From Alligator mississippiensis (Eukaryota > Chordata > Crocodylia > Alligatoridae), in assembly GCF_030867095.1 (NCBI RefSeq), contig NC_081835.1:46855892-46919891 (forward strand): 64,000 nt of DNA, given 5' to 3'. This document shows positions 1-11,465 of this stretch, one piece after another. The notes below the pieces were generated by a model. The model saw nothing but the letters and a program-made list of their open reading frames with translations. It was not told the origin of the DNA and did no database searches. The position numbers and the translations under genes were made by a program. Every line of letters starts with the position of its first letter. The stretch's first letter is position 1.

Positions 1-1860
1 ATCTAACAGGAGGGGCAGAGAACAGGAGGGGGCCACCTCCATCGCCTGGAGGGCACCCATACCTGAAGCCAAGTTTCCCCTTGGCTGGGCTCTGCCCCTG
101 CCCCTGCCCTGCCATCTCACCACCAGGTCTGGGCTACACTGCCTCTGCAGCCCAATGCCCTCCCCGCCTAGGAAGTGGGTTTCAGCCCCCACAAGGCCCC
201 AAAATTCCATATCAGTCAGCAACTCAGCCCCCCTCAGGGCCCACACCTCTGTCTGCCTACACACAGACAACCCCATCCAAATGCTGCCAAGCCAGGAGTG
301 TCTCCTCCACTGAACAGGACTGTAGGATGCCTGCCTTCCTGCCTGGATGCAGGGAGCTAGCCAAGCCAAGGGCCTAGGCCTGGGCCTGGGCTTGGACAAG
401 AGAGACTCAGCACCTGTTGCTGCTGCCCCCCAGACTGGGGGTATGCAAGGGTTTCCAACTTCCTGCCATCGTCCCCAGGGTCAGGAGCTTCAGATGCCCT
501 CGGAGGCACATGGCACTGCCCCTGGGCACCGTAGCCCTTGGCACTTGCTGCTGGGAGCCCTGCTTTGCAGTGAGCCTCAGCTCCCAGCTCCCCCACTGAG
601 CTGCTGGGGCCCCTGGCGAGGTCCTTCCCACCCCCAGCCTCTGCCCTCCCCCAGGCTTTGGTACCCATCCATTCTGCAGGGCAGAAGCCATCCATTCCCG
701 AGGCCTGTGCAGCACTTTCCAGGTGGGGGCTGCTGGAAGTCCTAGCTGGGTTCTGGGGTCAGCGTGGGTAGGGAAGGGGCCCTGCACAGTATCCATGGGT
801 GGGTGGCCCTGGAGAAGGGGGCACAGGGGTCACGTGGGGACCCCCATGGATGTCCTTCCTGGGGAGAATGCAGCAGGCTGGGGTCTGTGGCCAGACAGGT
901 CTGATGCGGACACCCCTGCTAGACCTGAGAGAGGCCATCCCAACTCCCCCCCTCACAGCACAGACATCCCCAAGGGCAGTTGGGCCTTTCTGTCCCCCAC
1001 CGCCCAGGGACCCTGTAGCCCAGGGCTAGACAGAGCCCTCTGCGGGCCCAGGGCTGTGACGCCCTGGGCAGCCGGCCTCCTGTCAAGCTGCCTTAGCTGG
1101 GAGCAAATCCTCCTGCAGACTAAGAGGATAAAAGCAGCATGTGGGAACCTCCTCCCAGCCCCTCAGGCCTGCCCAGAGCACCCCTCCCGCACCAGCCTGC
1201 AGCCTCCATCTGCCCTGGCTGGCGGCAGACCTGCGCAGCAGCCATGTGGCTGCTGGCTTTAGCCCGGCCTCCATCTGTTCACCTCAGCCACTAACTCGGT
1301 AATCCCCAGGCCCTGACAGCGGCTGTCTGCAAAGTGGGAGGAGGGGCTGCCTCTTCCTCTTAACCCCAGCAGACTGGATACCGCTCTGTCTCACAGGGGC
1401 AGGCAAGCCCTGGGGAAGGGACAGCTAGAGCTGCCAGGCTCCAGCACAGAGCAACCCAGGACCCTCTGAGTGAGGCACTGGGTTGCACTGCTTCTTGAAG
1501 GCCCCAGGCCCGTCTCTAGTGCTGAGCTCCCACATGCAGAGCCCTGGGCATGCAGGGTTTCAGCTCTGCTCAGGAAATACAACCCAGGAGCCCTGGTTCC
1601 CAGCCCCTTGCTCTAACCACTAGCTCTGCTGCCTTCCACCTAGTGCACTGTCCTGCTACTGACCAGCTCCCTCCTGCCCTGCTCCCTTGTGCCCTCCCTC
1701 TTCCCCCCTGCCTCCCCACACCACAAGCCAGCCCGACTCTGGTGGCCACAGGCTTTGCAGGGGATTTGAGATGGGGGAAGGAGGAGGGACCATAGGGCAT
1801 AGCCTATGCCAGGGGACATGGCAGGAAGGAAAGCATGGGAAGGTAGAGAGGCCCCAAGCA
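1..1860. other. GC-rich stretch without a recognised gene
   Basis: Several open frames of 60-180 codons occur here, but their composition (rich in Pro, Gly, Ser, Trp) is that expected of GC-rich non-coding DNA, and none resembles a known protein. In human the neighbour on this side of ABHD14B is PCBP4; I find no KH-domain exon of it in this window. A MIR-like minus-strand fragment is visible at about 1568-1630. Confidence 0.5.
1568..1630 (-). repeat. MIR-like SINE fragment
   Basis: The stretch caggagccctggttcccagc followed by gctctaaccactag is the reverse complement of the conserved MIR/CORE-SINE block. It is short and worn. Confidence 0.5.
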
Positions 1861-1865
1861 CAGTC

Positions 1866-2525
1866 TTTATTGGATTGTGAGCGCTCTGGGAGGGAGGTCC
1901 ATGTGCCCTGCTACGAACCTGTGAGCCTGCCCTAGGGTTTCCAGCCTGCTCCCCTTGCCTTGCAGACCGCTACCTGAGGGCAAGGGATAGTGTGGGGGAG
2001 GGAGGAAGCACAGGGCAGAGGGAGCTCCTTTTCCCCTGACTTGGTTGAAAAGGGCTCCTCACTTCCCCCCACCCACAGTTCATTCAGCCTGCCCCCTGCC
2101 CACAGGCTAGGAGCCAGCCACAAATGGATCCCTGAGCTCCCCTGGGTCACCTCGGTCCCAGCACCCCAGGTTGATTGGCAAGGGCACCAGAGCCACAGCA
2201 GTGGGTGCTGGGCCCAAGGACCTCCAGCTAAGGACAGAGGAACGCAGCTGGAGAGCCAGCCTGCCTGGCCCTCACCCCACATCATCCCCATGCTCTCACC
2301 CAATCAGCTCCTACAGACAGTCAGCTGCTAATAATTTTAAAGAGAAAGAAGTAGACGGAGCCCCTGGCTCTCAGTAGGGCCCCTGGTTGCCCTCACTGTG
2401 CCATGGCCCTCAGCCAGCCCGCAGTGAGATAATGATCAAGTAGGTGCTCTAGTGGCAGAGAGAAACCCAGATTGTGTCCAGAATCCATGCCCCAAACCCC
2501 AGTGATGGAGGGGATTGGCCACCCC
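1866..2525 (-). other. ABHD14B: Probable ABHD14B 3' UTR and polyadenylation signal
   Basis: On the minus strand an AATAAA hexamer lies at 1871-1866, about 655 nt beyond the ABHD14B stop, and is the first canonical signal I see. The hexamer sits in an L2/MIR-like 3' tail sequence (about 1866-1915), so the signal may have been supplied by a retroelement. The exact cleavage site is unknown. Confidence 0.5.
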
Positions 2526-5216
2526 TCACTCCAGGCTCCTCAGGAAGTCCAGCAAGCCCTGGTGCCACTCCTCTGGCTTGTCCAGGTAGCAGGCATGGCC
2601 TGCCCCTTGCATCAGCAGCACCTTGTGATTGGGCAGGTTCTTCAGGTTGTTCAGACTCACTTCCCCCAGCTGGGCATCCTGGTCCCCATACACGATCAGC
2701 GTGGGAATCTGGTAGAGAATGGATGGGATCAGACATGAGGTATGGACTTGCGGATTGCCAAGAAGTGGGGTGATCCAGGCCTTGGCAGCTCAGGGAGGGA
2801 CTTTCTCCATCTCCCTTGGTGTTTGGTTGGGTTGAGCCTTTTTGAGGTGCAGTTCCTGGAAATGGGTCACCGCTGGACGGAAAATGCGGCTGGGAACCTG
2901 CCTCTGCCCAGAGCACTGCTGAGCCCAGCTAGGGGTCAGGACTTGGATGGGGAAGAGAGGCAGAGGCCATGTGCAGCAACGGGTGAACACCACAAGGCCT
3001 CCATGGGCAGGGGTCATGCGATCTGCATGTGCCAGCTGCCCTAGTTACCATGCACCAGCCTTGCTGCTAGTGCAGGGGGGCCATATACATGGGTGCAGGG
3101 CTGTGGGGCAGTTCTGGCACCAGACTGCCTCTCCCAGTGGAGCAGGCAGAGGAGGGTCCTCCCTGAGACCAAGGGCCAGAAGTGCCCTGAGAGGCTGCTT
3201 TGTGCTACCCCACAGATGGCTCGTAGCTGGCCAGCCCCAGGTCAGGAAGGGAGGGGAGGCAAGTGTCTTTATATATCCGCCCCCCTTGCAGCTCAGGACC
3301 TAGTCCCCCTCATTTGTGGGCTAAAGTAGTACTCTGTAAACAGGGGGAGTGCTGAGCCAGGGTGTCCTTCCTGTGCCATAAACATGTCCCAACAGCTCTG
3401 AGCTACACACAAGGGCTGGGGAGCCCAGCTGAGGAGCCGGTAACCTCAAGCTCCTACAGCCGCCAGCCCTGAACCCCACCCCTGATTCAGGACTGCAGAC
3501 TGCCTCCGTGGGCCTTTGCACCGATGTTATTCTGGGGCAACACTTCTGCATTTACGGGAGGGAAGGGCACCTCTCTCAGGCAAGGGGGACAGATCAGAGA
3601 GCAGAGGGAGGGGTGTAGGGAAAGGTGGTTGAGACTTGCAGCTGTTTGCACAGCTCTGCTGTTGATTGCAAGGCACAGTTGTGAAGCACGCAGCTATTGC
3701 CTCCACATCCACAATCTAACTCTACCTGGGGGGGGTGTATTATAGGGGCCGGGCCAAAGTTACCTTCGGGTATCTGTGCAGATGCAGGGTGGATGTTAGG
3801 GCAGTGCAAACAGGGCAGCTGCAAGGGTTGGAGCCGGTCAGGGGTCCATGTTACAATAACTGCAATGAAACAGGCCAGCAGCAGTCACTTTCCTTCCCGA
3901 TATGACTATGGCCACCAGTACAGGGTTGAGCTGCAGGCTGGACCTGTGCAGGGGACCCCCAGAGGCAAGCCGCGTCCCTGCAGGGATGTAAACAGGATTA
4001 TCCCAGTGCATTATGGCTCTATCAGGCCTCACTGTGGGCTCTGGTTTCCTGGGGCCTTATTCAGATGTTCAATGGAGCTGTCCTGTGTCCCTGGACATAA
4101 AGAGGGGGGTGGCGCCCTCTGGCGCATGTTCCCTTAGAGGAGGCCTGGAGCCTGGTATTCTGATCTTGGAGCCTGGCTCTGCCCCTGCCGGACACCGGGG
4201 TCCTGTACCCAAGACCCTGCCCCCTCCCTCCCCTCCAAGTGCCATACTTTGATGCTGGCATACTGCGCCGCCGTGAACTTCTCAGTGCAAATGGGTGCCA
4301 CCGGCACGTAGGCCTTCAGCAGGTCGCTGTGCTGGAAGAGGAAGGGCAGCGAGTACATCCCGCTGAGGGATGGGCTGATCACCACCGCTGGGCCCAGATG
4401 CAAGGCCTCGAAGACAGACTTCAGGAACCCCCCTGGGGCCGGCTGCCCCACGGGGGCCGGAGCTGCTGCATCCTTGGAATTGCCAAGGCCTGGAGCATAC
4501 AAGAAAGAAGCTGATGCGTTAATGATGTCTCTGGGCAGAGTGGCAGCAGGGTCCCTGTGGTGCTGTAACTAGCAGGGGCAGGCAGAGGCTGTGCCAGGGT
4601 CCTAGAGAGTCACTCCTCTGCTCTGAGTGGCAGCAGTTCTGGAGAGGAGGAGTGAGAGCATCCCCAGTAGGAGACCAGGATGCCTGGGTTCTGCTTCCAG
4701 GCAAGAACCAGGAGTCACACCTGCATTACAGACTCTGTTCTGCTGCTGATTCACTGCATGTCCCCACTCAAGACACTTCACTGCTCCATGGCCCAGCTTC
4801 CCCATCCGCTCCTCTGTCACAGAGTGCTGTGAGGCTGGGGGATGTTGGTGAACCCTGCAGGAGGCACTTGGCCATGCTCTGCACTGCAGTTTCCACCCCA
4901 CCCACAAGGCTCTGCTCATCACCCCAGGCCCTAGTGATGCCCAGGCACCAGATGGCTTCTCTCCCCAAGCCCATGTGCAGCAGTGTCACCTCCCTGAGGG
5001 CAACATACCTGGCAGGTCAATGGCCACAGCACGGTACCCAGCTCCTGCCAACTTTGCCAGTGTCTGCAGGTTGAGCCAGGTTTCAGAAGAGAAGCGAATG
5101 CCGTGCAGCAGCAAGACAGCCAGTTTCGGGGCCTGCTGGCCTGGCACAGCCTGCCGGTAGAACAGGGTCTGCCCATCCACTGTGATGGTGCTCTCGGTCA
5201 GCTGCGGGGCTGCCAT
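2526..5216 (-). CDS. ABHD14B: ABHD14B, alpha/beta hydrolase domain-containing protein 14B (3 coding exons)
   Basis: Coding exons on the minus strand are 5216-5009, 4489-4248 and 2708-2526 (TGA at 2528-2526), giving 210 aa, the same length as human ABHD14B. All junctions are GT-AG; intron phases are 1 (inside the Gly of IDLPG) and 0. The start lies in a good context (cccaccATGG). The protein is a single alpha/beta-hydrolase fold: oxyanion/HG region [13 protein letters not shown] at about 36-48, nucleophile elbow SPSLSG with Ser110, acid Asp161 in VYGDQD, and His188 in GAGHACYLD. It has no signal peptide or membrane segment. The family is also called CCG1-interacting factor B; it is cytosolic and nuclear, and human ABHD14B is reported to deacetylate lysines. 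It is divergent from ABHD14A, to which it is paralogous. The first intron carries a MIR-like SINE. Identification is very secure; catalytic activity is inferred from the family. Confidence 0.96.
4660..4830 (+). repeat. MIR-like SINE in ABHD14B intron 1
   Basis: Recognisable blocks in order are ccaggatgcctgggttctg, then a tgctgattcactgcatg core, then a cttcactgctc...cagcttccccatc segment. Together they follow the order of a MIR element. It is well diverged and intronic. Confidence 0.6.
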
Positions 5217-5226
5217 GGTGGGTGTC
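5217..5226 (-). other. ABHD14B: ABHD14B 5' UTR part of the first coding exon
   Basis: A splice acceptor (ctctccttgcag on the minus strand) ends 10 nt before the ATG, so the start-codon exon is preceded by at least one non-coding exon at higher coordinates. I could not place that exon; the CpG island at about 10.5-11.3 kb is the natural candidate for its promoter. Confidence 0.7.
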
Positions 5227-6955
5227 CTGCAAGGAGAGGAGAGCTGGGGAGGGAGGAATCCCCAGAGGGACCCTGCATGGCCCTGGGAGGAGGGGCAGGT
5301 GGACCAGATTCCTCAGCCTGTGGAATGGCCTCTGGGGGCAGCTCCTGCCAGGATAACCATGAACCGGATTTCTGTGTCCTCTGGAACAGACTCCAGCTGA
5401 TCAAGGAACAAAGTGCTCTGTTAACTTCCTCCCTTTCCCTGCTCCTTTCTCTGGGTAGAAGACAGGCCTCCGCGTATGGTCACCTTCCTTAACTCTCACT
5501 TGTATAATGAGCTAAACAGAAGGAATCTGCCTGGTATTTCTTTGGGGATGTCTCTGCTTCCTCCCAGCCTCAGAGCGTGTCCAACATCTCCTGCAATTAC
5601 ACAGCCGGTGCCATGAAGGGTCCCACAGAACAAGTCCTGCTCCTCACCCCCCTCCCTGGCTATAACAGTACTAAAGAGGGGAGACCCCAGCTGCCTTGTT
5701 GCACTGAGGACTGCTGTCTTCCCCTGGCAGGGGCCACAGGGGACAGCAGGCATGGTGGGGTGCTCTTTTTGTTGGGGATGGGGTGGAGGGGGGATTGCAT
5801 AGGGAGGTAAGGCAGAGGACCAGTCCAGGGTGCATGGGCAGGGGCCATTGCTGGGCTGAAGAGTCTGAGGTAGAGGAGATTGGAGAAAGGAACACAAACT
5901 CCTGGAGAGGCCAGGGAGGGAGGGAGTGCCCTGGCACCAGGTGCTCAGCCAAAGGCACTGCCTTAATCCTGGCAAAGGACACAGGGCACAATTCACAGGG
6001 GATCCATTGCCACTGGATCCTGTCAGGGCAGGACTGAGAGCCTGCCAGGCTGCCCCGCAGTGTATCATGTGTGGCTGGCCAGGGATCCCTGCTAATGCAG
6101 GGCACAGGCCCCTCCTGGGCATGAGTAGGGCAGGCTGTCCCAGGAAACAGCTGAATCTGGCCAGTCTCCAGGGCGCTGGGCTGGGTGGCCCTGCTGGTCA
6201 GAACCAGTCTGGCAGCTTCTCCATTCAGGCCAAGCTAAGCAGCTCCAGCAAAGTCCCTCTGAGCTGGGGGGTGCATGTGGATGGGATCAGACAGGCAGCC
6301 CATCCTGCAGGGACCCCCAGCACAAGCCCCGGGGGCTGGCAAGAAAAGCAGCCAGGGACTGATACCTGCAAGAAGGGATCCCAACGGTCCTAGTGTTCGC
6401 TGTGCTGTGTTGTGCTGATTGCAGGCCCACACTTCCTGGGTCCAAAGGTACCAAAGGAAGCCGGGGAGAAAACCAGGGGTGGAGATGGAGGAACTGGAAC
6501 AGCAGGCAGGAGGGTGTCGGCTCATGGTGCAGTGACACCTAGCGGTAAGAACCTGGACCATTTGAGCACAAGGCCTGGACAGAGGGCAGGTTAGCAGGCC
6601 CCTGGCTGCATTTGCACTGTGATCCCGAGGTGTGATCCCAGCATGCATGGGCAGACCAGGGCCTGCTTCAATTCAGCTGACTCGGGCACCAACAGCAACA
6701 AAGACACAGTAGCAGGGGCTTCAACTGCCCAACTAAGTACCAAAGGAAGACAGTAGCAGGCAGCTACAGCCCATACTCTTCCCTGTGCTACTCTGTCCCC
6801 TGGATCTCTGTCCCCTAGGTGAAAGCTAGTGTGAGGATGCATATCTGCACTGTAGTCACACCCCTTCCTGCTATGGGGATGTGCCCTGAGAGCAATATAC
6901 TCTAGGGATTAAACTGGGATGAGTCCCCCTAACACCAGCCCCAGCTCAGTCCCAT
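5227..6955. other. Upstream spacer of ABHD14B, nothing recognised
   Basis: This is the region upstream of the ABHD14B start-codon exon. It probably includes transcribed 5' intron sequence, but I see no further exon with support. The open frames in it are short, and those on opposite strands overlap each other as expected of GC-rich DNA. Confidence 0.4.
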
Positions 6956-6959
6956 GCAG

Positions 6960-7830
6960 CTCTGTCTGGGTCAATAATGACTCCAAGATCCTTTTCTACC
7001 TCTGTGCTGATGAGAAGGGAGTTCCCCAGCATCTAGGTATGCTGCTGGTTCTTCCTCCCCAGGCGCAGTACCTCGCACTTGTCAGTGCTGAATCCATTCC
7101 TGTTCTTATCCGCCCACCGCTGTAACCTGTCCAGATCTAGTTGCAGCCTGTCCCTCTCTTCTAGCGTGCTCACTTCTCCCCACATCTTAGTGTCATCTGC
7201 AAATTTTAACAAGGTACTTTTCACCCCCTTGTCCAAGTCACTGATGAAGATGTTGAACAGTGCAGGCCCAAGGACCGAGCCCTAGGGAACCCCACTGCCC
7301 ACATCCCTCCAGGTTGAAAATGACCCATCCACCACCACTCTCTGGGTGCGGCCCTCTTGCCAATTAGTGACCCATCTGACCGTGTAGCCATCAACACCAC
7401 AGTTGCCTAATTTTTTAATGAGAATGGGGTGAGAGACAGTGTTGAAGGTCTTCCTAAAGTCCAGAAAGACTACATCCACCGCGACACCTGCATCCAAGGA
7501 TTTTGTGACCTGGTTGTAGAAGGCCACCAGGTTGGTCTGACAGGACCTGCCTCTAATGAACCCATGTTGGTTGCCCCTAAGCATAATCTCCTGTGCTGGC
7601 CCCTCGCAGATGTGCTCCTGGATAATTTTCTCAAAGAGCTTCCCCAGGACCGAGGTAAGACTAATGGGCCTATAGTTTCCAGGGTCCTCCTTCCTCCCTT
7701 TTTTGAAAATGGAGACCACATTGGCCCTTTTCCAGTCCTCTGGCACCTTGCCAGAGCACCATGCATGCTCATAAAGCCATGCCAGGGGTCCCGCAATGAC
7801 CTCTGCTAATGCTGGGAGAATATCAGCTTC
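6960..7830 (-). mobile_element. CR1 LINE fragment (reverse transcriptase region)
   Basis: Read on the minus strand, 7746-7282 encodes CR1 reverse transcriptase: PEDWKRANVVSIFKKG, then NYRPISLTSVLGKL, GFIRGRSCQTNLVAF and VDVVFLDFRKTFNTVSH. A second frame at 7236-7033 continues with LLKFADDTKMWGEV (the FADD catalytic box) and QRWADKNRNGFSTDKCEVL. The two blocks are out of frame and the copy lacks both ends, so it is an inactive internal fragment. The 6960-7075 part overlaps in family sequence with the CR1 at 49.4-50.2 kb. Confidence 0.93.
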
Positions 7831-9300
7831 CTTAAATAAATAAGCTTCTAGTTCTCATAGCTGTATGGAGAAGAACCTTAAAACCAGCCCCTGAACATGC
7901 CCTAGGGGCCTGGAGGGAAATGGAAAAGGACCCCCAATAGCTCAGTTAAAATATGGCACATGCCGGGGCTGGAGATGCTGGAGACATTTGTAACACCCTA
8001 CACCCTTCCACATTCTCCCCCAGGACTGCTGTCAAGACAGTGTCAGTCCTATGGGGAGACTGTGAGCTTCTAATGAACCATTGCAATGGAAAAAGCTGGT
8101 GTCTCTGGGCCCCATGTGTGCCCCGCAGGGCTGTATGTGAGCTGTGTTATGATGACATTAAATATGCAACATTAGGCCTTAGCTATTTAGGAGTTGTTTT
8201 GCCAATGGCCTTGTAAGCAATCCAGTAAGGGGGGCTGGGGTGAGGGAGAGGGGGCCCTCTGTCCTGGTATCAAAGTGCAGCCCAGGCAAGGGTCTGCCTA
8301 CCATGCAAATACAGCAGCTTGCTGATGGATTGATATGGAACCAAAGAGATCCTGAGTGCATGCCTCTGTCCCAGACTCTACTTGCTACAGAAGCAGGGCT
8401 TCCGTGCTACTTCTGTGGACAGCCTGTGCACCCATGCACCAGGACTGTCCATGCCAGGAATGTCTAGCCATGGACACCCCCACGCATCCCCCACAGGACT
8501 ACTCCTGTGTCCATCAACATCTTCCCTAGCTCAGTGTGGCTGGAGTTGTGTGAATCTGGGTGAGGTGTTCAGCAGTGAGGTGCATGCTGGATATTGCACC
8601 AGAAAAGAGGCACATCTATCAAATAAGAGAGATGCCCCTTTTCATTAACATCCTCTCCAGCCTGTGATCAGAACCCTGTGCCCACCTGAATCTAAGATCA
8701 TTTTCATCTCAGCCTAGAAATCACCCTGGCTGTGGTAATAGCAAAAGGAGGTTGGTGTTCGGAGCTGCAGAGCAATCACAGTTTGCAGTAAAGCTGTGCT
8801 GTTAGGTGAATATGTAAATAAGGCATTGATTGATAGCTGTTAGTCAAACCTGCCTGCCCTCTCCTGGGATGAGAGGATATAAACCCCTGAGGTCCTTTCT
8901 CACCCTGCTCTGGCTGTCAGCATTGTCAGGTATTTCTGGTCGGTAGGCTGTGGTTTGGTGTGTCTGTAGATCTATGATTGCAAGTGACTTGGGGTAAGGA
9001 GTCTGCAGAGGATGGCATCTTTTCCTAGGGTTTATCATTGAGGCCTGTATGAGAGGGGGGAGCTCCTGAGGGTCTGATGCATTTAACTCAGAAAAGGAGC
9101 TAGAGGGCTGTAATCCTAAGGGGGAAATGTCTGAGATTTGCTGCTAACAGTGTGACTGAATGTGGTGTGGGTGCAAGGGGCTCTCCCTCAGCTGGGCCTA
9201 TTAAGCTCTGCTGGGTAGAAAGGAGAGAGCAAGGTAACAGTATAGCAAAGTGGTGTGATGGGAGGGGATGAGTAGGGTGTGTGTGGCGCAGGGGAGGCTC
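7831..9300. other. Intergenic, nothing recognised
   Basis: No exon, RNA gene or clear repeat is recognised between the CR1 fragment and the next SINE. Confidence 0.4.
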
Positions 9301-9309
9301 ATGTCTGGC

Positions 9310-9435
9310 AGCACCTGGTCTCAAGCCAAGGGCCTGAGTTCTGATCCTGACTTTGCTTTGCTGCACGGCTTTTAGACAGTTATTTATGCTTTGTATCTCC
9401 GTCTCCTCTGTAAAATACTGATGACAGTGGCTCCA
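9310..9435 (+). repeat. MIR-like SINE
   Basis: Blocks in MIR order are visible: cctgagttctgatcctgact, then a gctgcacggcttttagacagtta segment, then gtctcctctgtaaaat and actgatgacagtggc. The copy is diverged. Confidence 0.65.
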
Positions 9436-9476
9436 GCTGTGGGTTGTGAGTTGTTTGTAGGAAGACTGCAGTTAGG

Positions 9477-9570
9477 GCCCAGTTTGTAAAGGTACTTAGT
9501 TGTCTGACTCCTGTTTAGGAACTGAAATCAATGGTCTACTAGGCACCTAAATACCTCTGTGAATCTGGCC
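9477..9570. repeat. Palindromic ancient repeat
   Basis: The left arm (about 9477-9513) and the reverse complement of the right arm (about 9535-9570) match along some 34 positions with roughly a quarter mismatched; shared cores include aaaggtacttag and its partner ctaaatacctct. The whole forms a long imperfect stem with a loop of about 20 nt. Similar stems centred on ctgaaatcaatgg recur in reptile genomes. The class is not settled. Confidence 0.5.
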
Positions 9571-10154
9571 TTCAGTTCTAGTGTGCTAGGTGCTGTATGT
9601 TTACAGCTAGCCAGCATTTGTAGAGGGCCTTTTAAAAAGTGCAGAAGAGATAAGTAGATCTTTGATGTGTACAGTGTGGCTTGGTTTTGTAAACTGCTAT
9701 TTAAGGAGTTGAAATGATCAAGACTAGGAGGAGCAAGCTCCAAGCGTCACAGTGTGGACCTGCTACAAAAAATATCAAAATGGCTGGGGGAGTGAGGGGC
9801 TGGAGTAGGGTTATCTGGGTGGTGTTCTCCCTGTGCCACCCACGTCTGACATGCTGCAGGGTGAAGGTGTCCTTGGAGAGCTGTGCTTAAAAATAAACCT
9901 CTTAACTGGCTGCTAGTTCTCCGGTATCAAGACAGCTGCACCATCACCTACCTGTCCTCCCCCATTGCCCTCATCTCCTGCAGTTGGGAGGGAGGGACAA
10001 AGTCTGGAGACCTTTCTCAGCCCTGGGGAAGCTGGGGGGAGGTAGCAGAATGCAGACCACTGCTTACAAGCTCAGAAGCAACGTGGTCAGCTCAGCGAGC
10101 CGGGTGAAAAGGGGTGCCAAGGGAGATTCAGGAGTCATCCACCCTGGTGATCTT

Positions 10155-10285
10155 CAGAAAGCATCTTGACACCCATCTTGCTGGGGTCATCTGATCCCAG
10201 CAGTCTTACCTGCCCAAGTGCAGGGGGGCTGGACCCCATGATCTGTAAGGTCCCTTCCAGCCCTTAACAACCATGCAGTCCTCAT
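10155..10285 (+). mobile_element. CR1 3'-end fragment
   Basis: The sequence ggggtcatctgatcccagca, then gcaggggggctggacccca and tgatctgtaaggtcccttcc, is the standard terminal segment of a CR1. Only the last ~130 bp are present, as expected for a strongly 5'-truncated copy. Confidence 0.8.
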
Positions 10286-10519
10286 CTTCTGCGTCACCGC
10301 TAGCCCTGACGCTGCGGCATCCTAGGAACCTCAGCTAGCTGGGCCCTGCTGGGCTGCCTGCTGTACAGCCCCAAAGGCTCAGTTGACTGAGGCTCTCTTG
10401 GCAGGATCAGCTTTGCCAAGGTAGAAGGAAACAGCCAGGCCATGGTTGCCTGTGGGAGGCTGGCATGGCCCACTGGACGGGGTCTCCCACATAACCAGTG
10501 TCTCTGCTGTTGCAGGATT

Positions 10520-11320
10520 GCGAGGCACGAGCTGCGCCCCGTGCTCCGGCGGCGACAGCCCCGCGACGCTGAACTAGCGCCGAGCGAGAGCAGGCCGAGC
10601 CGAGCCGGGGGCGGGGCGGCGGCAGCAGCTGCGGCTGCGCGGAGGGCGGGGCGGGGAGTGGCTCGGCTGTGCCAGCGGGCGGTGAGTGCGTGCAGGGGTA
10701 GGGGTAGGGGTAGGGGTAGGGGCCGGGGGCGCTGGCTGCGGGCGGGGACTCGCTGGTAAACACAGCTGCGGTTTGGGGCTCGCGGGGGCCTGCCTGCGGG
10801 CCCGGGAGATGGGAGGGCCCAGGACGCTGCTGGAGCCGGCGGTGCTCTGCGCTGCGGGGCTGGCTGCCGCGGCCCCTCGGGTATGCGGAACTCCCATGGG
10901 GGCCGTGCGGGCCCCGGAGCGAGCCCTGCGGGCGGCCCAGCCGAGCCGAGCCGAGCCGCGGGGGCCACGCACGGTCCTTCCCTGAGCGCAGCCGGGCCGC
11001 GGGCCCTCGTGCCCCCCGCGCCGGCCCAGGTGCTGCACGGGGCGGGCACGTGTCTTCGGGGCCAGCGCGGCTGTCCCCGGGCTCCGGGCGGGGATCGGAC
11101 GGTGACCGGCGCCGGGGGGCAGCACCTGGGAGCCGCAGGAGGCTTGGGCCAAGGGCGAGGTTCAGGGCACCGGTAGCCTTAAGGGTCCTGTGTTGTGCAG
11201 GGCAGCTGGCCAGGGGCGGGCTTGCCGCGTAGCCACCAAAGGGCGTCCCGAGCTGGTCCAGGGAGCTCTGAAGGTTGGATGGAGGTGGGAGCATCCCCGC
11301 AGCTCCTTCTCGCTGCCTCG
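10520..11320. promoter_or_regulatory. CpG island, ABHD14A promoter and first exon, possibly bidirectional
   Basis: Dense CpG and GC boxes are visible (gggggcggggcgg near 10606, gggcggggcgggg near 10646). A strong splice donor (gcg|GTGAGTGCG, GT at 10682-10683) ends a candidate ABHD14A first exon at 10681. Because ABHD14B runs the other way and needs an upstream 5' exon, the island may drive both genes; this is inferred from the head-to-head layout. The transcription start site is not determined. Confidence 0.75.
10695..10721 (+). repeat. GGGGTA tandem array, possible G-quadruplex
   Basis: Four consecutive GGGGTA units are followed by a GGGGCCGGGGG run, beginning about 14 nt after the candidate ABHD14A exon 1 donor. 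This satisfies the four-run rule for a G-quadruplex on the coding strand. Confidence 0.85.
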
Positions 11321-11375
11321 AGCCTCCCGCTTTCCGGTTCTGCCGGCCCCTCTCGCTGCGCGTGGGTGACTTGGA

Positions 11376-11465
11376 CTGTACGTTCCTTAGAGCAGGGGCA
11401 GTCAGCTTGTCCTCTGTACGATACTAGCTCCGCCGGGTCCTGGTCTGGCGCTACTGCGGTACAGG
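11376..11465 (+). repeat. L2/MIR-like 3' tail fragment
   Basis: The stretch gactgtacgttccttagagc, then aggggcagtc and gggtcctggtctggcgctac, matches the conserved LINE-2-type tail (gtaagctccttggggcaggg...). Related copies occur near 1866, 50270, 58440 and, inverted, 59200. Confidence 0.55.

Noticed and set aside
1-1860. Several 60-180 codon frames on both strands (for example 723-1262 plus)
   Set aside because: They are Pro/Gly/Ser/Trp-rich frames in GC-rich DNA, overlap each other on opposite strands, and show no family motif or splice support.
10300-11294. Long minus-strand frames (249 and 295 codons) across the CpG island
   Set aside because: Stop codons are rare in CpG-rich DNA. The Ala/Pro/Arg-rich products overlap one another in three frames and cover a promoter.
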